A stretch of 51,678 bases of DNA from Vulcanisaeta distributa JCM 11216 (lineage in GTDB: Archaea; Thermoproteota; Thermoprotei; Thermoproteales; Thermocladiaceae). Below the pieces are notes generated by a model, which did no database searches, had not been told where the DNA came from, and saw nothing but the letters and a program-made list of their open reading frames with translations. A program made the translations under genes and the position numbers. Shown in pieces: positions 29,409-40,400 of the stretch. The DNA is taken from positions 1 to 51,678 of the forward strand of contig NZ_BBBI01000013.1 of NCBI RefSeq assembly GCF_001315985.1, read 5' to 3'. Every line of letters begins with the position of its first letter. The first letter of the stretch is position 1.

Positions 29409-29774
29409 CTAATAAAGCAGTGCTCCTCTCTTCTTCCTAACCAACCTGCCGGTGCCTGGATCAACCACTAGGTTTAACGTCTCCAGGGTCGTCTGCCCAA
29501 TGAGGACCTTATCCAAGCCATCAATTATCATCACAGGCACGACCTTCCTACGACCCTCAACCTCTATTAACGCGGCACTCGCCACATACTCAACCTCACC
29601 CCTGGCGGTCTCAGCAACATCCCTATAGAACATGGGTAACCTTAACTCATCGGCTAATTCCCTGGGCACCGCCGTATCCGTAGCGCCAGTATCGACCAAG
29701 GCATTCACATCCTTAATTACGGAGCCGTCTAGCGAACCAATCCTAGCCCTAACCCAGACCTCACCCATGGCCAT
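29409..29774 (-). CDS. Retropepsin-like aspartic protease (clan AA)
   Basis: A 121-residue single-domain aspartyl protease. The active-site motif ALVDTGATDTAVP (DTGA) and the strand VLIGQTTLETLNLVVD, with the Gly-Gln-Thr turn, are those of archaeal retropepsin-like proteins, which act as dimers. Expected to cleave a specific peptide; substrate unknown. A close paralogue at 30426-30818 aligns along its length. The frame is intact and has no long G/C run, so it is a useful control for the paralogue. Confidence 0.75.
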   Translation of the reverse strand: MAMGEVWVRARIGSLDGSVIKDVNALVDTGATDTAVPRELADELRLPMFYRDVAETARGEVEYVASAALIEVEGRRKVVPVMIIDGLDKVLIGQTTLETLNLVVDPGTGRLVRKKRGALLY

Positions 29775-29816
29775 TTAAACACATTGAATTAGTTAAAAAA
29801 TAAGTTTTAATCCCAC

Positions 29817-30132
29817 CTAAAAGACCCTAACGGCATTCCTCAGGAACCACACATACGGCGGCTTATCCCTATCCCTGGCACTAACGACTTTAACATCGAA
29901 TAGGTACGCCAAGTCACCAAGCCTATCCTCGATCTCCTCTATTACCCTGACCTTAACATCCAATGGGTCCCCCCCCTATCAATCACCAGTATGATATCCA
30001 CGTCGCTCGAGCCCGTGACCCTACCCGTCACCACGGAGACAAAGACGTAGCACTCAACGCCGTACTTCCTGAGTATCGGTGAAACCTCGCTAATCAATGA
30101 TCTCCAATCCTGAGCAGCCTAATCCTCCTCAT
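29817..30132 (-). CDS. MNT-type nucleotidyltransferase domain protein (frameshifted)
   Basis: After correction of the 8-C run at 29969-29976, the protein reads SLISEVSPILRKYGVECYVF, GRVTGSSDVDIILVIDRG and PLDVKVRVIEEIEDRLGD. GSSDVDI is the GSxxDxD core of the MNT nucleotidyltransferase fold. These proteins are usually antitoxins that AMPylate or nucleotidylate a HEPN toxin. The proposed start ATG at 30132 is uncertain since another indel lies near 30110. It follows the HEPN gene in the same direction. Confidence 0.65.
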
Positions 30133-30411
30133 AGGCTCCATAACCTCCTCACCAACACCACCTCCTAACTGATTAGCCACCAGGCCAGCAACGACCTAAT
30201 GTTGCGCGTCCCTGGCGGCTCAACCCCCCCGAGCTTTATGAGTAATGCCTTAATTGATAATTGAGCAGCTATCTCAGCATTAACCGACGCGGCGGTGTAA
30301 AACCCTCTCAAAGGATACCCTGGCAGCCACTATGTACTCCTCAGCCCTCCTCATGAAGTCCTCCGCAACGTCAAGGCTTATGAAATTAGCAAGGCATTTC
30401 TTCCCCCCCAT
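30125..30411 (-). CDS. HEPN-domain protein (frameshifted)
   Basis: With indels corrected (one near 30295 and the C7 run at 30224), the protein reads MGKKCLANFISLDVAEDFMR, RAEEYIVAARVSFER, FYTAASVNAEIAAQLSIK, ALLIKLGVEPP and NIRSLLALVANQL. This helical pattern matches the HEPN domain (pfam05168 type), many of whose members are ribonucleases or toxins paired with MNT partners. The catalytic Rx4-6H motif is not evident. The 3' limit is approximate. The C7 run at 30403 lies at the start codon region and may add a Gly. Confidence 0.55.
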
Positions 30412-30425
30412 TCAGGGTAATAAAC

Positions 30426-30818
30426 CTACTGATGCAGGGCTAAGAGCAGCACACCCGCCCTCTCTAGCTTACCCGTGGTTGGGTCTACCCTCAGGCCGAA
30501 GGTCTCCAACGTGGTTACCCCCCCAATGAGCACTTGCTCAACCTCATCGCTAATTAAAACCACGTTAGTCCCCCCCTCCTCACCCATCAACCTAATAACT
30601 GCCACACTCTCCTCAAGCATTGCCTCACCTCTCGCGGTCACCACCCTAACGCGCCTACCGGTGCTGGCAATGCCAAGCTCCTCAGCGGTCCTCTTGGGGA
30701 TTACTGTGTACGTGGCGCCTGTATCCACAAGCGCCCTGAACTTACTAACTCCCTTACTGCTGATTACCTCAACATCCATGTATACACGCCCCACAATTAA
30801 CTTAGAGCCATTGCTCAT
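30426..30818 (-). CDS. Second retropepsin-like aspartic protease (clan AA)
   Basis: 130 residues. The catalytic ALVDTGATYTVIPKRTAEEL and the C-terminal VLIGGVTTLETFGLRVDPTTG match the paralogue at 29409. Aligned with that gene's VLIGQTTLETLNLVVDP, this one has an extra Gly at the C7 run 30518, so it was probably VLIGVTTLETFGLRVD. The N-terminus has MDVEVISSKGVSKFRALVD, an extra strand. It is transcribed away from the ATPase across a 63-bp gap with tandem palindromes. Confidence 0.72.
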   Translation of the reverse strand: MSNGSKLIVGRVYMDVEVISSKGVSKFRALVDTGATYTVIPKRTAEELGIASTGRRVRVVTARGEAMLEESVAVIRLMGEEGGTNVVLISDEVEQVLIGGVTTLETFGLRVDPTTGKLERAGVLLLALHQ

Positions 30819-30839
30819 TAATATGGATTTCGGAAGACT

Positions 30840-30885
30840 TAAGTATTGGGGGGGTGATACTTAGTATCGGGGGGGTGATACTTGC
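30840..30885. repeat. Tandem palindromic repeat, probable operator, between divergent genes
   Basis: Two copies of a palindromic unit lie head to tail: AAGTATT, a G7 run, TGATACTT, then AGTATC, a G7 run, TGATACTT. Arms AGTATC and GATACT are inverted complements around the G run, and the spacing of the two units is about 21 bp (two helical turns). It lies between the aspartic protease gene (ends its start at 30818) and the ATPase gene (starts about 30882), so a dimeric regulator could control both. The G runs may be shorter in reality. Confidence 0.55.
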
Positions 30886-31955
30886 TCTTCAGTACTGAGC
30901 CAAAGACCTCACTAAGCGAGCTCTTTGATAGGGAGGTCGAGATAGAGAGGTTTAGGAGCGGCCTTAATGAGCGGTTGGTCCTCGTGCTTGGGATTAGGAG
31001 GGTTGGTAAGTCAAGCCTCGTGCTCTCGGTACTCAACTCCCTGGGCATTGACTACGTATTCATCGACGTTAGGAAGCTCTATGACAATGTCTCGAGGAAG
31101 GTGCCTACGGAAAGAATATACAACGAGTTGAAGTCGTCGCTGAGCAGGCTTAGCTTTTGGGAGAGGATTAAGGGAGTAATTAATGAAATCGACGTATCCC
31201 TCGGACCCATTAGGTTTAGACTTGGCTCTTCGAGGATTAGGGATGGGATTGCGAAGATCCTTGAGGCAGTAAATAGTGCCGGTAGGCGCGTTGTGCTTGT
31301 CTTCGACGAGGCCCAGTACCTTAGGTACTCAACGACCGGCCTCAGACCATTACTGGCGTATGCCTATGATTACCTAAGGAACATAACCCTCGTACTCACG
31401 GGCAGCGAGGTTGGTCTCTTACACGACTTCCTGGGGGGGCTTGACGACCCATCATCGGAGCTCTACGGTAGGTACTACTTCGTCATTGAACTTAAGCCAT
31501 TTAATAGGGAGAGATCCATTGAATTCCTAAGGAGGGGGGGTTCAGGGAGTTGGACATTAACGTGGATGATAGGGTAATCGAGAGGGCAGTCGATGAACTG
31601 GGCGGTATTGCGGGTTGGCTCGTTTACTTTGGCAGGCTTTACCCCCGAGAAGGGTGAGGACGCAATCAACGAGGTTAAGGAGATCGGCGCCAACCTAGTT
31701 AGGACTGAGCTTGAGGAGTTATTCTCAAGGAGTCAGTACTACCGGTACATAATGGAGGCCGTTGCCGTGCTCGGCAGGGCCCGGTGGAGCGACATCATGA
31801 GGTACCTAATGGCTAGGGCGGGTGGGAGACCAACCAACGCAACACTGTCCCGGGACCTAAGCAACCTGGTTAAGATGGGTTTCCTCGCCAAGGATGGTGA
31901 TTGGTACAGTATCCTGGATCCAATAATTAGGTATGCCGTGCTTAAGACGAGGTAG
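30882..31955 (+). CDS. Archaeal AAA+ ATPase, ATPase_2/DUF234-like family (frameshifted)
   Basis: Walker A GIRRVGKSSLVLSV, Walker B VVLVFDEAQYLRYS, sensor region TLVLTGSEVGLL, then FLGLDDPSSELYGR, and a C-terminal winged helix (LGRARWSDIMRYLMARAGG; LSRDLSNLVKMGFL). About 356 residues. Two run errors break it: the G7 at 31534 read as five gives RRGFRELDINVDD, and the 5-C run near 31642 read as four gives LYPEKGEDAINEV. STAND-like archaeal ATPases of this type are common in accessory and defence islands. The start is TTG, close to the operator repeat. Confidence 0.78.
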
Positions 31956-31959
31956 TTAA

Positions 31960-32233
31960 TTACGGCATCCACAGTTTTTCATAAATATTCTCCCGCTTAC
32001 CTATAATGATCACCCTTATGATGCGTTGCGTATGGTTTATTTAGTAGATTATCCCGTAATCACCCAACCCTAGCTCGGCATAATCCCCTGAGCGTTCCCT
32101 TAGGCTCCTTCTCGCAAATTGGGTTGTTGGCTAGTTCATTAATCCTCTATAGGATCCCATCACGCACATCATTAGGGAGATTCCTCAATGACCTCTCTGC
32201 CTCTCGCGAAAACTCCACCCTGTAATTATTCAT
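31960..32233 (-). pseudogene. Decayed RelE/ParE-family toxin gene
   Basis: ATG at 32233 overlaps the stop of the upstream gene (ATGA). The sequence reads MNNYRVEFSREAERSLRNLP, VRDGIL, RINELANNP, KGTLRGL, VGDYGIIY, INHTQRIIRVIIIGKRENIY, the RelE toxin fold. Two in-frame nonsense codons are seen, TAG after VRDGIL and TAA after GIIY where relatives have Glu, plus one frame shift near a GGG/GGT. These stops are substitutions and not run-length changes, so true decay is likely. About 90 codons. Confidence 0.6.
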
Positions 32234-32973
32234 TGCTTAATCACGTCCTCCTCCCTCAATGTTTCATATGTCTCGTCACTGATTAGTAGGTCTAGCGTGT
32301 CTATGTACGCGTCAAGCTCCTCCGCATATGCCCTAGACCACTGGGCGAGTGCGTTAAGGTTTTCCCTCCTGAACTCCCTAACAATGCCCAGCACCGCGGT
32401 TGTTGCTGAGTACCACGCGAATATTGTAGCCATTAGGTAGGCCGACGTTTCACCAACCTCATTAAGCGCTCGTTTGTTAATCCTGTCCATGAGGCCATCA
32501 AACCCATACTTAACCACGTTATTTATGACCCATTGGTCATGCTCAATGAGTATGGATAATGCGTAGACGAGGTCCTCGGCACGTGAGTAATTAGTTGCCC
32601 TAATCAACCTAGCCAATTCCCTACCAAGCGCCAACTCGACTCTGCTAAAGTCATTAATGCTGATCCTTCCCAAACCAATATTGCCGGATACGTGCTGGGT
32701 TAGCTTGATTATTGGGTTTATGATCTTAACCGTAAATGTCGAGAGATTTGTCAGGAATGCGTTGCTGAGGTTGTCGGTATTCAAGACTGTACGAACCCCC
32801 CCATTATCTAACGCATCCCTAAAGGCACTCAGGGTATTATCTATTAAATCCCTTGGTATGCCCAGGGCAGTCACGTAATCAATGGGCTGCTCAACAACTA
32901 ATGCCGCAGCTCCACCAAGCCCCCCCACAGGCCTTGGAATCAAGTACTGCTGCAATACAGCCAGCGCCTCCAC
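32230..32973 (-). CDS. Hypothetical protein partnered with RelE-like gene
   Basis: 247 residues, mostly helical, with no recognised catalytic motif. The C-terminus (DTLDLLISDETYETLREEDV) is short, acidic and resembles RelB-type antitoxin tails; the bulk could be a different domain, as antitoxins are normally 60-90 residues. A stretch with ATIFAWYSATTAVLGIV could be a membrane helix. The stop overlaps the toxin start (ATGA). TATA-like TTTTTAAGAG lies on its strand upstream (about 32993-33003). Two 7-C runs give NGGVRTV and VGGLGG. Confidence 0.45.
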   Translation of the reverse strand: MEALAVLQQYLIPRPVGGLGGAAALVVEQPIDYVTALGIPRDLIDNTLSAFRDALDNGGVRTVLNTDNLSNAFLTNLSTFTVKIINPIIKLTQHVSGNIGLGRISINDFSRVELALGRELARLIRATNYSRAEDLVYALSILIEHDQWVINNVVKYGFDGLMDRINKRALNEVGETSAYLMATIFAWYSATTAVLGIVREFRRENLNALAQWSRAYAEELDAYIDTLDLLISDETYETLREEDVIKQ

Positions 32974-33069
32974 ATTAGTTTCTGCTTAATTTCTCTTAAA
33001 AATCATTCTCGGCCTAGGCCAATGCAGTCATTGTAGTGCCTTATTAATTGAGTTGGTAGTACTTTATCG

Positions 33070-34261
33070 ATGAGGGACAGGGGTTCGCTATCGACAATAC
33101 TTGCCGGAGCATTAGTACTAATTGCCCTACTCATGGGTATTGGCATCACCGTTGAGGTTATGTCCACGGTAATAACCCTGGAGAACCTAGCCGCTAATCA
33201 CGTGAACACGGTGGGCAGGGCAGCCGCCACGTACAGCGGCTTAATAACGCAGGGAGTGCATTAATAAGCACCAAGGGCCCTGTGACGGTGATCGGCGCCG
33301 TGACGCCAAGTGGCTTTGAGACAGTTAACCTAACGACTTATGAATATGTAAACAACGGCACAGAGCCCGAGCTACTACTAACCAATGTTGGGCCTGTGAT
33401 GCTCGACCCAACGCAACCAGTTACGAATAACCCAGCCCCCCCAGTCACTGACCCAATTAGCTACTACCTATACCACTGGGTCTCCGCGGTAGTAACCACG
33501 GGGCAGAACCAACAAAGCCAGTACACGGGAGTCATAATAACACTGGGCAATAACTACTACCTACTACACATAGACCCCCCCAACTACATAGTCGGCCCAT
33601 TAAACAGCTTAAACACATACGTAACCAAGGACTACGGCATTGGGCAATGGGGGGGCTGCCAAGTATTATATGGGGGGGCATGGGTGTCGGTGGTTCATGG
33701 ACCACATGCCCAGCGCCACCACCTGGGCCAATAAGCACGGCCGTGTATAACGGGTACTGGCCCCAGGTAACAATTAACCCCATTAATGACACGGCAATAG
33801 GCATAGACATAACGTTCCTAAACGGCACGGGCTTCATCAGGCAACCACAGTACTTCACCCTTTACGTACTAAGCCAGGACAGCGCGGCTTGGCTAAGCCC
33901 AACATGCCAGGGAACACACATAACAACCCAGATATCCAACCCAAACCCACCATACAACCCACTACCAGCGCCGAATAACTGCACCTTCGACATGACCTGG
34001 ATACAATACCCAAACCAACAGGGTATTGCATGTTACAACCACGGCTGGACTTGGTGCGTGCTGCCACAGCCAGTAACCTACAGCATCGTGATCAATATGA
34101 ACAAGCAATTACCCAGTAAGTACTACCTGGTAATGGTAATTACTTACCCACAGGGATACCCAAGCCAATGGTTTATATGGAACATCACAGGCACGACGCA
34201 GAACTACCCAGTATGGCTCGATGCACCGGGTCAACCAGCATTAATTGAAACACCGAGCTAA
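33070..34261 (+). CDS. Pilin-like secreted or membrane-anchored protein (frameshifted)
   Basis: About 397 residues in three reading-frame segments, joined at about 33255 and at the G7 run 33649 (read as five: GQWGLPSIIWG). The N-terminus has a charged MRDRG then a 20-residue hydrophobic helix beginning SLSTILAGALVLIALLMGIG, the layout of class III (type IV pilin/archaellin) signal peptides, or of a plain N-terminal anchor. The rest is Thr/Asn/Tyr-rich with many N-x-S/T sequons, Trp and a few Cys, typical of crenarchaeal extracellular proteins. It is followed by the giant surface protein on the same strand. Confidence 0.55.
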
Positions 34262-34397
34262 TCCATAATCAATCAATTCTTCAATAAAAACGCAAACAAC
34301 TATATATTAACCACGGCATTATAAATATTATATTTATTTGTTTCACGAAACGAGGCAGTTCCACGAGGCAGTTCAACGGCCTTTCCAAACGAGTCCC

Positions 34398-34405
34398 TTA
34401 TAAAC
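34398..34405 (+). promoter_or_regulatory. TATA box of the giant surface-protein gene
   Basis: CTTATAAA lies about 26 bp upstream of an ATG at 34427, which would give a leaderless transcript starting MTRSKTNWTLPK. An ATG at 34412 is closer to the box than the usual spacing. Confidence 0.5.
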
Positions 34406-34426
34406 CCAGCCATGCAATGGAGTGCG

Positions 34427-37400
34427 ATGACCAGGTCCAAAACCAATTGGACACTACCTAAACTAATAATACCAGTAGTAACTCTACTAGTAATAATAGG
34501 AGTAGTTGCTGGGCTGGGACACCCAGCCCTAGCGCAAACAACGTATGGACTACGGACCAGTATCAGTACCACTACCGCCAAAGACCTACACCTACACCCT
34601 GTACTGGAACCTAACAGACGCAAGGCTCGAGTACGGAGCAACACCATCATGTTCAGCCTGCTACACCAATCTAATTAATTACATGGCTCCCTGGTACTTC
34701 ACCGCAGGCAAGTCCTTCACAATATACATAACCAACGCAAGCGACGTCTACTACTGGAACGGGCAACAATTCGTACTATACTCATTAAGCCCGGCTGTAA
34801 TGACGGCCACGGCTACGGCTAACGCAACGGGCGGCGTCACCTGGACCGTGAGCACAACACTAACTGGCGGAGTAACACCAAGCCAGGTCTATGCCAACTG
34901 GACAATAGCAATAGTCCTAAACGGCTACGGAGGGGCCAATTGGCTAGTATTCAACGTAACATCAGTATTCATGGACCTACAGGACCTAATGATGAACCTA
35001 ACAAAAGTGAGCACCAGCAGTTACATACCGTGTCGCCATCAATAGCAAAGAACTTAATACCAGCGGTCACAACCACAGTAACATACACACTACCAAACAG
35101 CACTACTACATATACTGCATATGCATACCCACTCTTTAGGCCGGTCTACGGCGGAACTCCGACAAGCTACTACGTCGTGCTTCCAGACCTCTACTTCTTC
35201 TTCCTATACGTTGGTGCAACCACAAGCACATCAACAATATATCCATTACCATCAGCACCACAGCTAGAGGCATCAGTAACCCTGGGCACTGGCGTAACGG
35301 TCTTTGGACCAACCACCTCCAACAGCACGGTATCGGGAGCCAGCCAAGCCATCTATGGCACTGGCAAATCATACACAGGCTTCGGCCCAATCTACTACGT
35401 AACAAATGAATTCAGCGGCCTCAACTCAGCAGACCACAATTACCCAAGCGTCACTGCCCAGCCAATAACAATAACAGTGAGTGAGGTCTACCCAAGCGGC
35501 CAATCAGTAACACTATTCAACTACACGACAGCGAACACGAATAATTACACCACACCGGAGTCATTCAATGTAGCCCAAGCCTACACCTGGAGCTACACCG
35601 GAGGCACTCCAGCAGTAATTAGTCTATCAGCGCTATGCAACGCGGCAGGCGTTGACCCAGCACTACTCGTTGGAGTCCCTGTTGTTGAGTTCTACCTTGG
35701 TAATGTCACTGACCTGAAGGGTAACCTAATAATTGGTAATGCCACGTACATACCCAACCCAATACTTGCGGAGAAGCTATACGTTAAGTGGTTGCTCGCA
35801 ACGACGCCGACGGCTACCGTAGTCAGTGAGAATTACCTGCGCTACTACGAATCAACACCAGCCCTACTACCCGTGGGCTACTTCAGCGGCACTGGGCCTG
35901 GAGCACCGACCCCCCCGCAAACCACTGGATTCCCAACTCCAGAGCTCTACATATTCTATGAGAACCAGCCAGTGTTTACGGCCTCGATATCTATTTCAAG
36001 TGGGTCAACGGTAACTCAGGTAACTGTGAATAACATAACCGTGGCCTTAATGCCCGTCTTCATAAACATAACCCAGTATGCATCCGGAGTTGCTGCGGCT
36101 AATCAGTTACCGCTAAGTCCAAACATAGTGCCGTACCTGACGATTTACTACACCTTCTCAACAACGCCTGTGATAAGCCCAACGCCATCAGCAGGTGCGG
36201 TCCAGGGTATGCTATACTACGAGGAACAGGTGTGGACCAACGAGACAACCTATGGAACCTACTTCCCGGCCGCAATAGGTCAGTTCCCACCGTTTGAGGA
36301 GTCGTCAATATCCGGCGTGCTTGTAACACCTGAGGTTGATTGGTTCGTGGCGCCGCTACTCACGGGTAAAATAACCGTCTCAGGAACTGGGTCAGTTAGC
36401 CCATCAATAACAGTAACCTCACAGCAGGTCTACTACTACACCTTCTGGCTGCAGTACAATGGCATGACCGTGGGCTACGGAATATTCGAACTTGGTTACC
36501 AGCCGGGCAGCATCTACAATGAGCAGTACAAGATGGCAACACCAGAGATGCCAATATTAGACGTGTACCCAGTCAGTGAGAGTAACACGACATTACTGTC
36601 CTTCTATGACAACGCCACCGAGCTCGCCGTAATGACACCGACCGGCGTAATGCCAAGTGGCAGCATAGTCTTTGCCAACGTGACTGTGGAGAGGGCCTTC
36701 ATAGCAGCCACATACACCGTCTATAACGTGCAGTTCCTCAATCTATGCAATGATACTATAACCGCCGGTACGGTCTACGTGAGTGAGTTAACGCCAAGTG
36801 GTGCAACGGTCTCATTACCGCCGGTGCAGTTGAGTTCTGGGGGCCTATATCATGAAGATTACGGCACCAATGGCTCTGCAGATATCCTCAGTATCGGGCG
36901 CACCATACATAGTGACCGCATCGCCAAAGTTCAACTTCACGTTGAACTTCTACGGCTACATAATGCCGAGTGTAGGCTATACCACGAGGCAGCCCGAGTA
37001 TAACTATGTGCTGACACCAGGAATTATTAATGTGATTTACTTCCCACTAATTGACATAAACATACAAATACTGAGCCAGACAACACCGCAGTACCCACTG
37101 TGGGGGGGCTTCGCAGTCAGCGTCTACAACTACAATGGAACATTCGAGATGTGGCATGCAATAACCAACTCGAGCGGTCTCGTGTACGTAATGAACGTGC
37201 CACTCAACGCCAGTTACATACAGCCGCAGGGCAAGGCATACGTGATGCTTAAGGTGAGGACGATAAGCCCAGCCACGGACAGCGCCTACTCGTACGCCCA
37301 AGTATCATATGAGTACGGACAGACCTACGAGAACTACACAAATGCAATGAATATACCAAGTGGGTACTACGCATACACGCTGGGTACTAGGGGGGGTCCA

Positions 37401-40400
37401 TTTGATGAGGACTTGGTAATTTACTACCAGCAGTTCTCAGTGCCTGTAACAACGACATGCGGCCAGGTGTTTAATGTCACGGTGCCCGTGGAGACATTGA
37501 ACATATACGTAACTGACCTGAAGGGCAACGTACTGAGCAGCCAGCCAGTCTACCCATGTGCCACGCCGAGTTACTGCCCAAGCTTCTACTACAACGTGAC
37601 CCTAGTGCTTGCCGACCAGTACAGCCCATACGACCTAGCCAGCCAGTGGGCAGCATCAACGCCGGCCTTCACATTCTATAACAACCTAACTGACTTCAGG
37701 GTTGTTGGGCAGACCTGGATGCAGCCTATCTACAAGGCATTAGAGAGTGAGTTCGAGTCGTTAATGAATACCGCCACTTATGAGTACCAGTACGAGAACC
37801 TAAGCTTACCGCTATACGCAATGTGGTACACTGGTAACTACAGCTACTACATACTAGCAGCATTACTGGCCAACTACAGCACTGCATCGCCGTACGCAGT
37901 GTTCAGCTTCCCATCAATAGTGCCTCATGAGGGCACCGTATTCGTGAGACTATTCATGCCAGGACAGGTATTCCCAATGAAGGTCTACTACCTAGGGCAG
38001 GAGGTATTCAACAACCTAGTCCCAGTGCCACAGCCCAACGAGATTGCCGTGGTGACACCAAACGGGCAGGTGCAATACGTGACAAGCTATACTGTTTATG
38101 AGGGCGGTATTGGCAGTCTCAGTACCGCCAGGCAGCATAGTCATTGAGACCAGCGTCTACCCAGTCACCTTCAACATAACCAGCAAGAGCGGACTATACC
38201 CAGTGGGCAACACCTACCTAGGCCTAACATTCACTGACGTGCTCTACAGGGAGTACGTAATGCCAGGAACAACGCTGGGCACGTCGACGGCCCAGCAGTA
38301 CATAAGCAACATACTATATCCATTTAGTAACGCAATCTTAGCTAATTCAATGGGTTATAGCTCGGGAATACTAACGCCGAGTGAGATTTACGCGATAATG
38401 AATAATGGCACGTACGCAATAGTCGAGACTTACGGCGCGACAACGATGGACTATAACCCGAGGACGGTTTTAGGCTATGAGCCGGTTAACAACTACTACT
38501 CAATGGCTGGCTACGTACTGCCAGACCTAATGGGCTTCTTCGTCAACTCCAGCAGCCCGACAACGGGCCTAACGCCGCTATACATGACGAGTATATTCCC
38601 GAACGTATTCAAGCCAGCACCATCTATCGTGGTCTTCAACCTAACAATGGGTATACCGACATACTCAACAATACTTGGCACGACAGCGACTGCCTACCCC
38701 CCCAACGACACGCTACTATACGCACCAAGCGCATCCTACAGCGAGTATAGGCTATTGATTAACGAGACACTGCTGCCGCCAACCTACGTATCGCTCAATG
38801 GAACGAGTGGACAACCATCAGCAACGCTGCTAGAAACAATATATCCAACAACTTATGCTGCCGAGATTTCACAGCAGTACTATTCAGTGATTAACTTCAC
38901 GTATGTAATCCCATCATACGTGTACCCAGCAAGCTATAGGCTGTGGGAGGCCTACATAAACGCCACTGGTATGTCATCAATAACCAACGCCACAATAGGC
39001 ATATACGCAGCCAACGCCACTGGTTGGTACTTCGTATACAGCGTTAATGAGACATCACTATTCCAGGAGGCAATGACAAGGACAATACCGCTATACCTAC
39101 CACTGAATGTGGCCGAGATAGAGAGTACAGTAGAGGGTGCCAATGCCATTGCAGTAGTGCTATATGTCTACGGCAGTGGCTCACTGTACATATTACCACC
39201 GGCGGCGGCTGCTGATCACGTGCACGTGCAGTACCCAGTACTAAGCACTGGATTCGGCGGTACAGTCGAAGAATACACATCAGCTAATCTATACGTGAAT
39301 TCCACAGGCACAGGCACAATGACGATAACGTACTCATACCCAGTTCCCAACACTGAGTGGTACCCATACTTCGGAAGCCCACTGACAGTTGTAATACCAG
39401 TACCAAGCAGTGGTGAGGCTGTTTTCGACCTACCATGGTGGGCACCAACCACCGGTGCCTACGGCACGAGGATAGCCAGGTTCTGGGTCATGGGCGCATC
39501 AAGCGGTAGCTACCTAGTAACGCCGAACATTGGTTATGGAAGCATAACCGCAGTAATAACACCAGGCCAGTACACGCCAACGGCGCCATCACCACTGCCT
39601 GAGCTAGCCATAAGCAGCTATGTGCTATTGAACTACATAACGCCTGAGCAGGGAGCATCGACGGTCTACACTGGTGAGATACCGCCAGGCACAGTATCAA
39701 GCAGCGGCTCACTGTACATGACTGCGATCGGCGCTGGTACAGGCGGTACATCAGCACCAATGCTAATGTACGATACGCTATTCCCAGAGAACCTGTGGAA
39801 CGTGACAATGAGTACTATGCCGGCCAATGGTGTGTACAACATTAGGACGATTGCCCTGGAGAGCGTTGACATATACAACAACGCCTCATTCCCAATATTC
39901 GTGACTGGCTTCACATACTCATCAGCAGGAAGCAGCTACCCACTGAGTGTACCAACACTGAGATTGCCCCCCCAGGAACAATTGCGGAGATACCTGCCCA
40001 GTACATCTATGGTAGTAGCTATGAGTTCTCATCAACATGGTGCGACCTAGGCAACTACACACCATACATACCAGACCTATCAGCAGTCTTCTACTACACA
40101 CCACCCAACGCCACCTTCTACCTAGCCAACGGCACGCCATTACCATTCACTGTGTACCCGAACGGCACAGTCGCCATTGGAACCCACACCTACAGCATAA
40201 GCCAACTGGAGGTACCGCTACAGTCACCAAGCATTAACTTCACAACGCTGTATGCAGCAGTGAGTTGGATAACGTGAATACCACGGCGACAGTACCGCAG
40301 TACCCAACCACAACGCCACCATTCGGCGAGTACTACTACAGCTACTCAAGTTCGATAGTTGGTGCTCAGGCAATATACTATGACCACGAGGCATACCCGG

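Noticed and set aside
35136..40146. Several 60-110-codon minus-strand frames inside the giant gene
   Set aside because: They are rich in Cys, Arg, Trp and Leu and mirror the low-charge Thr/Tyr codons of the sense strand; none has a family signature.
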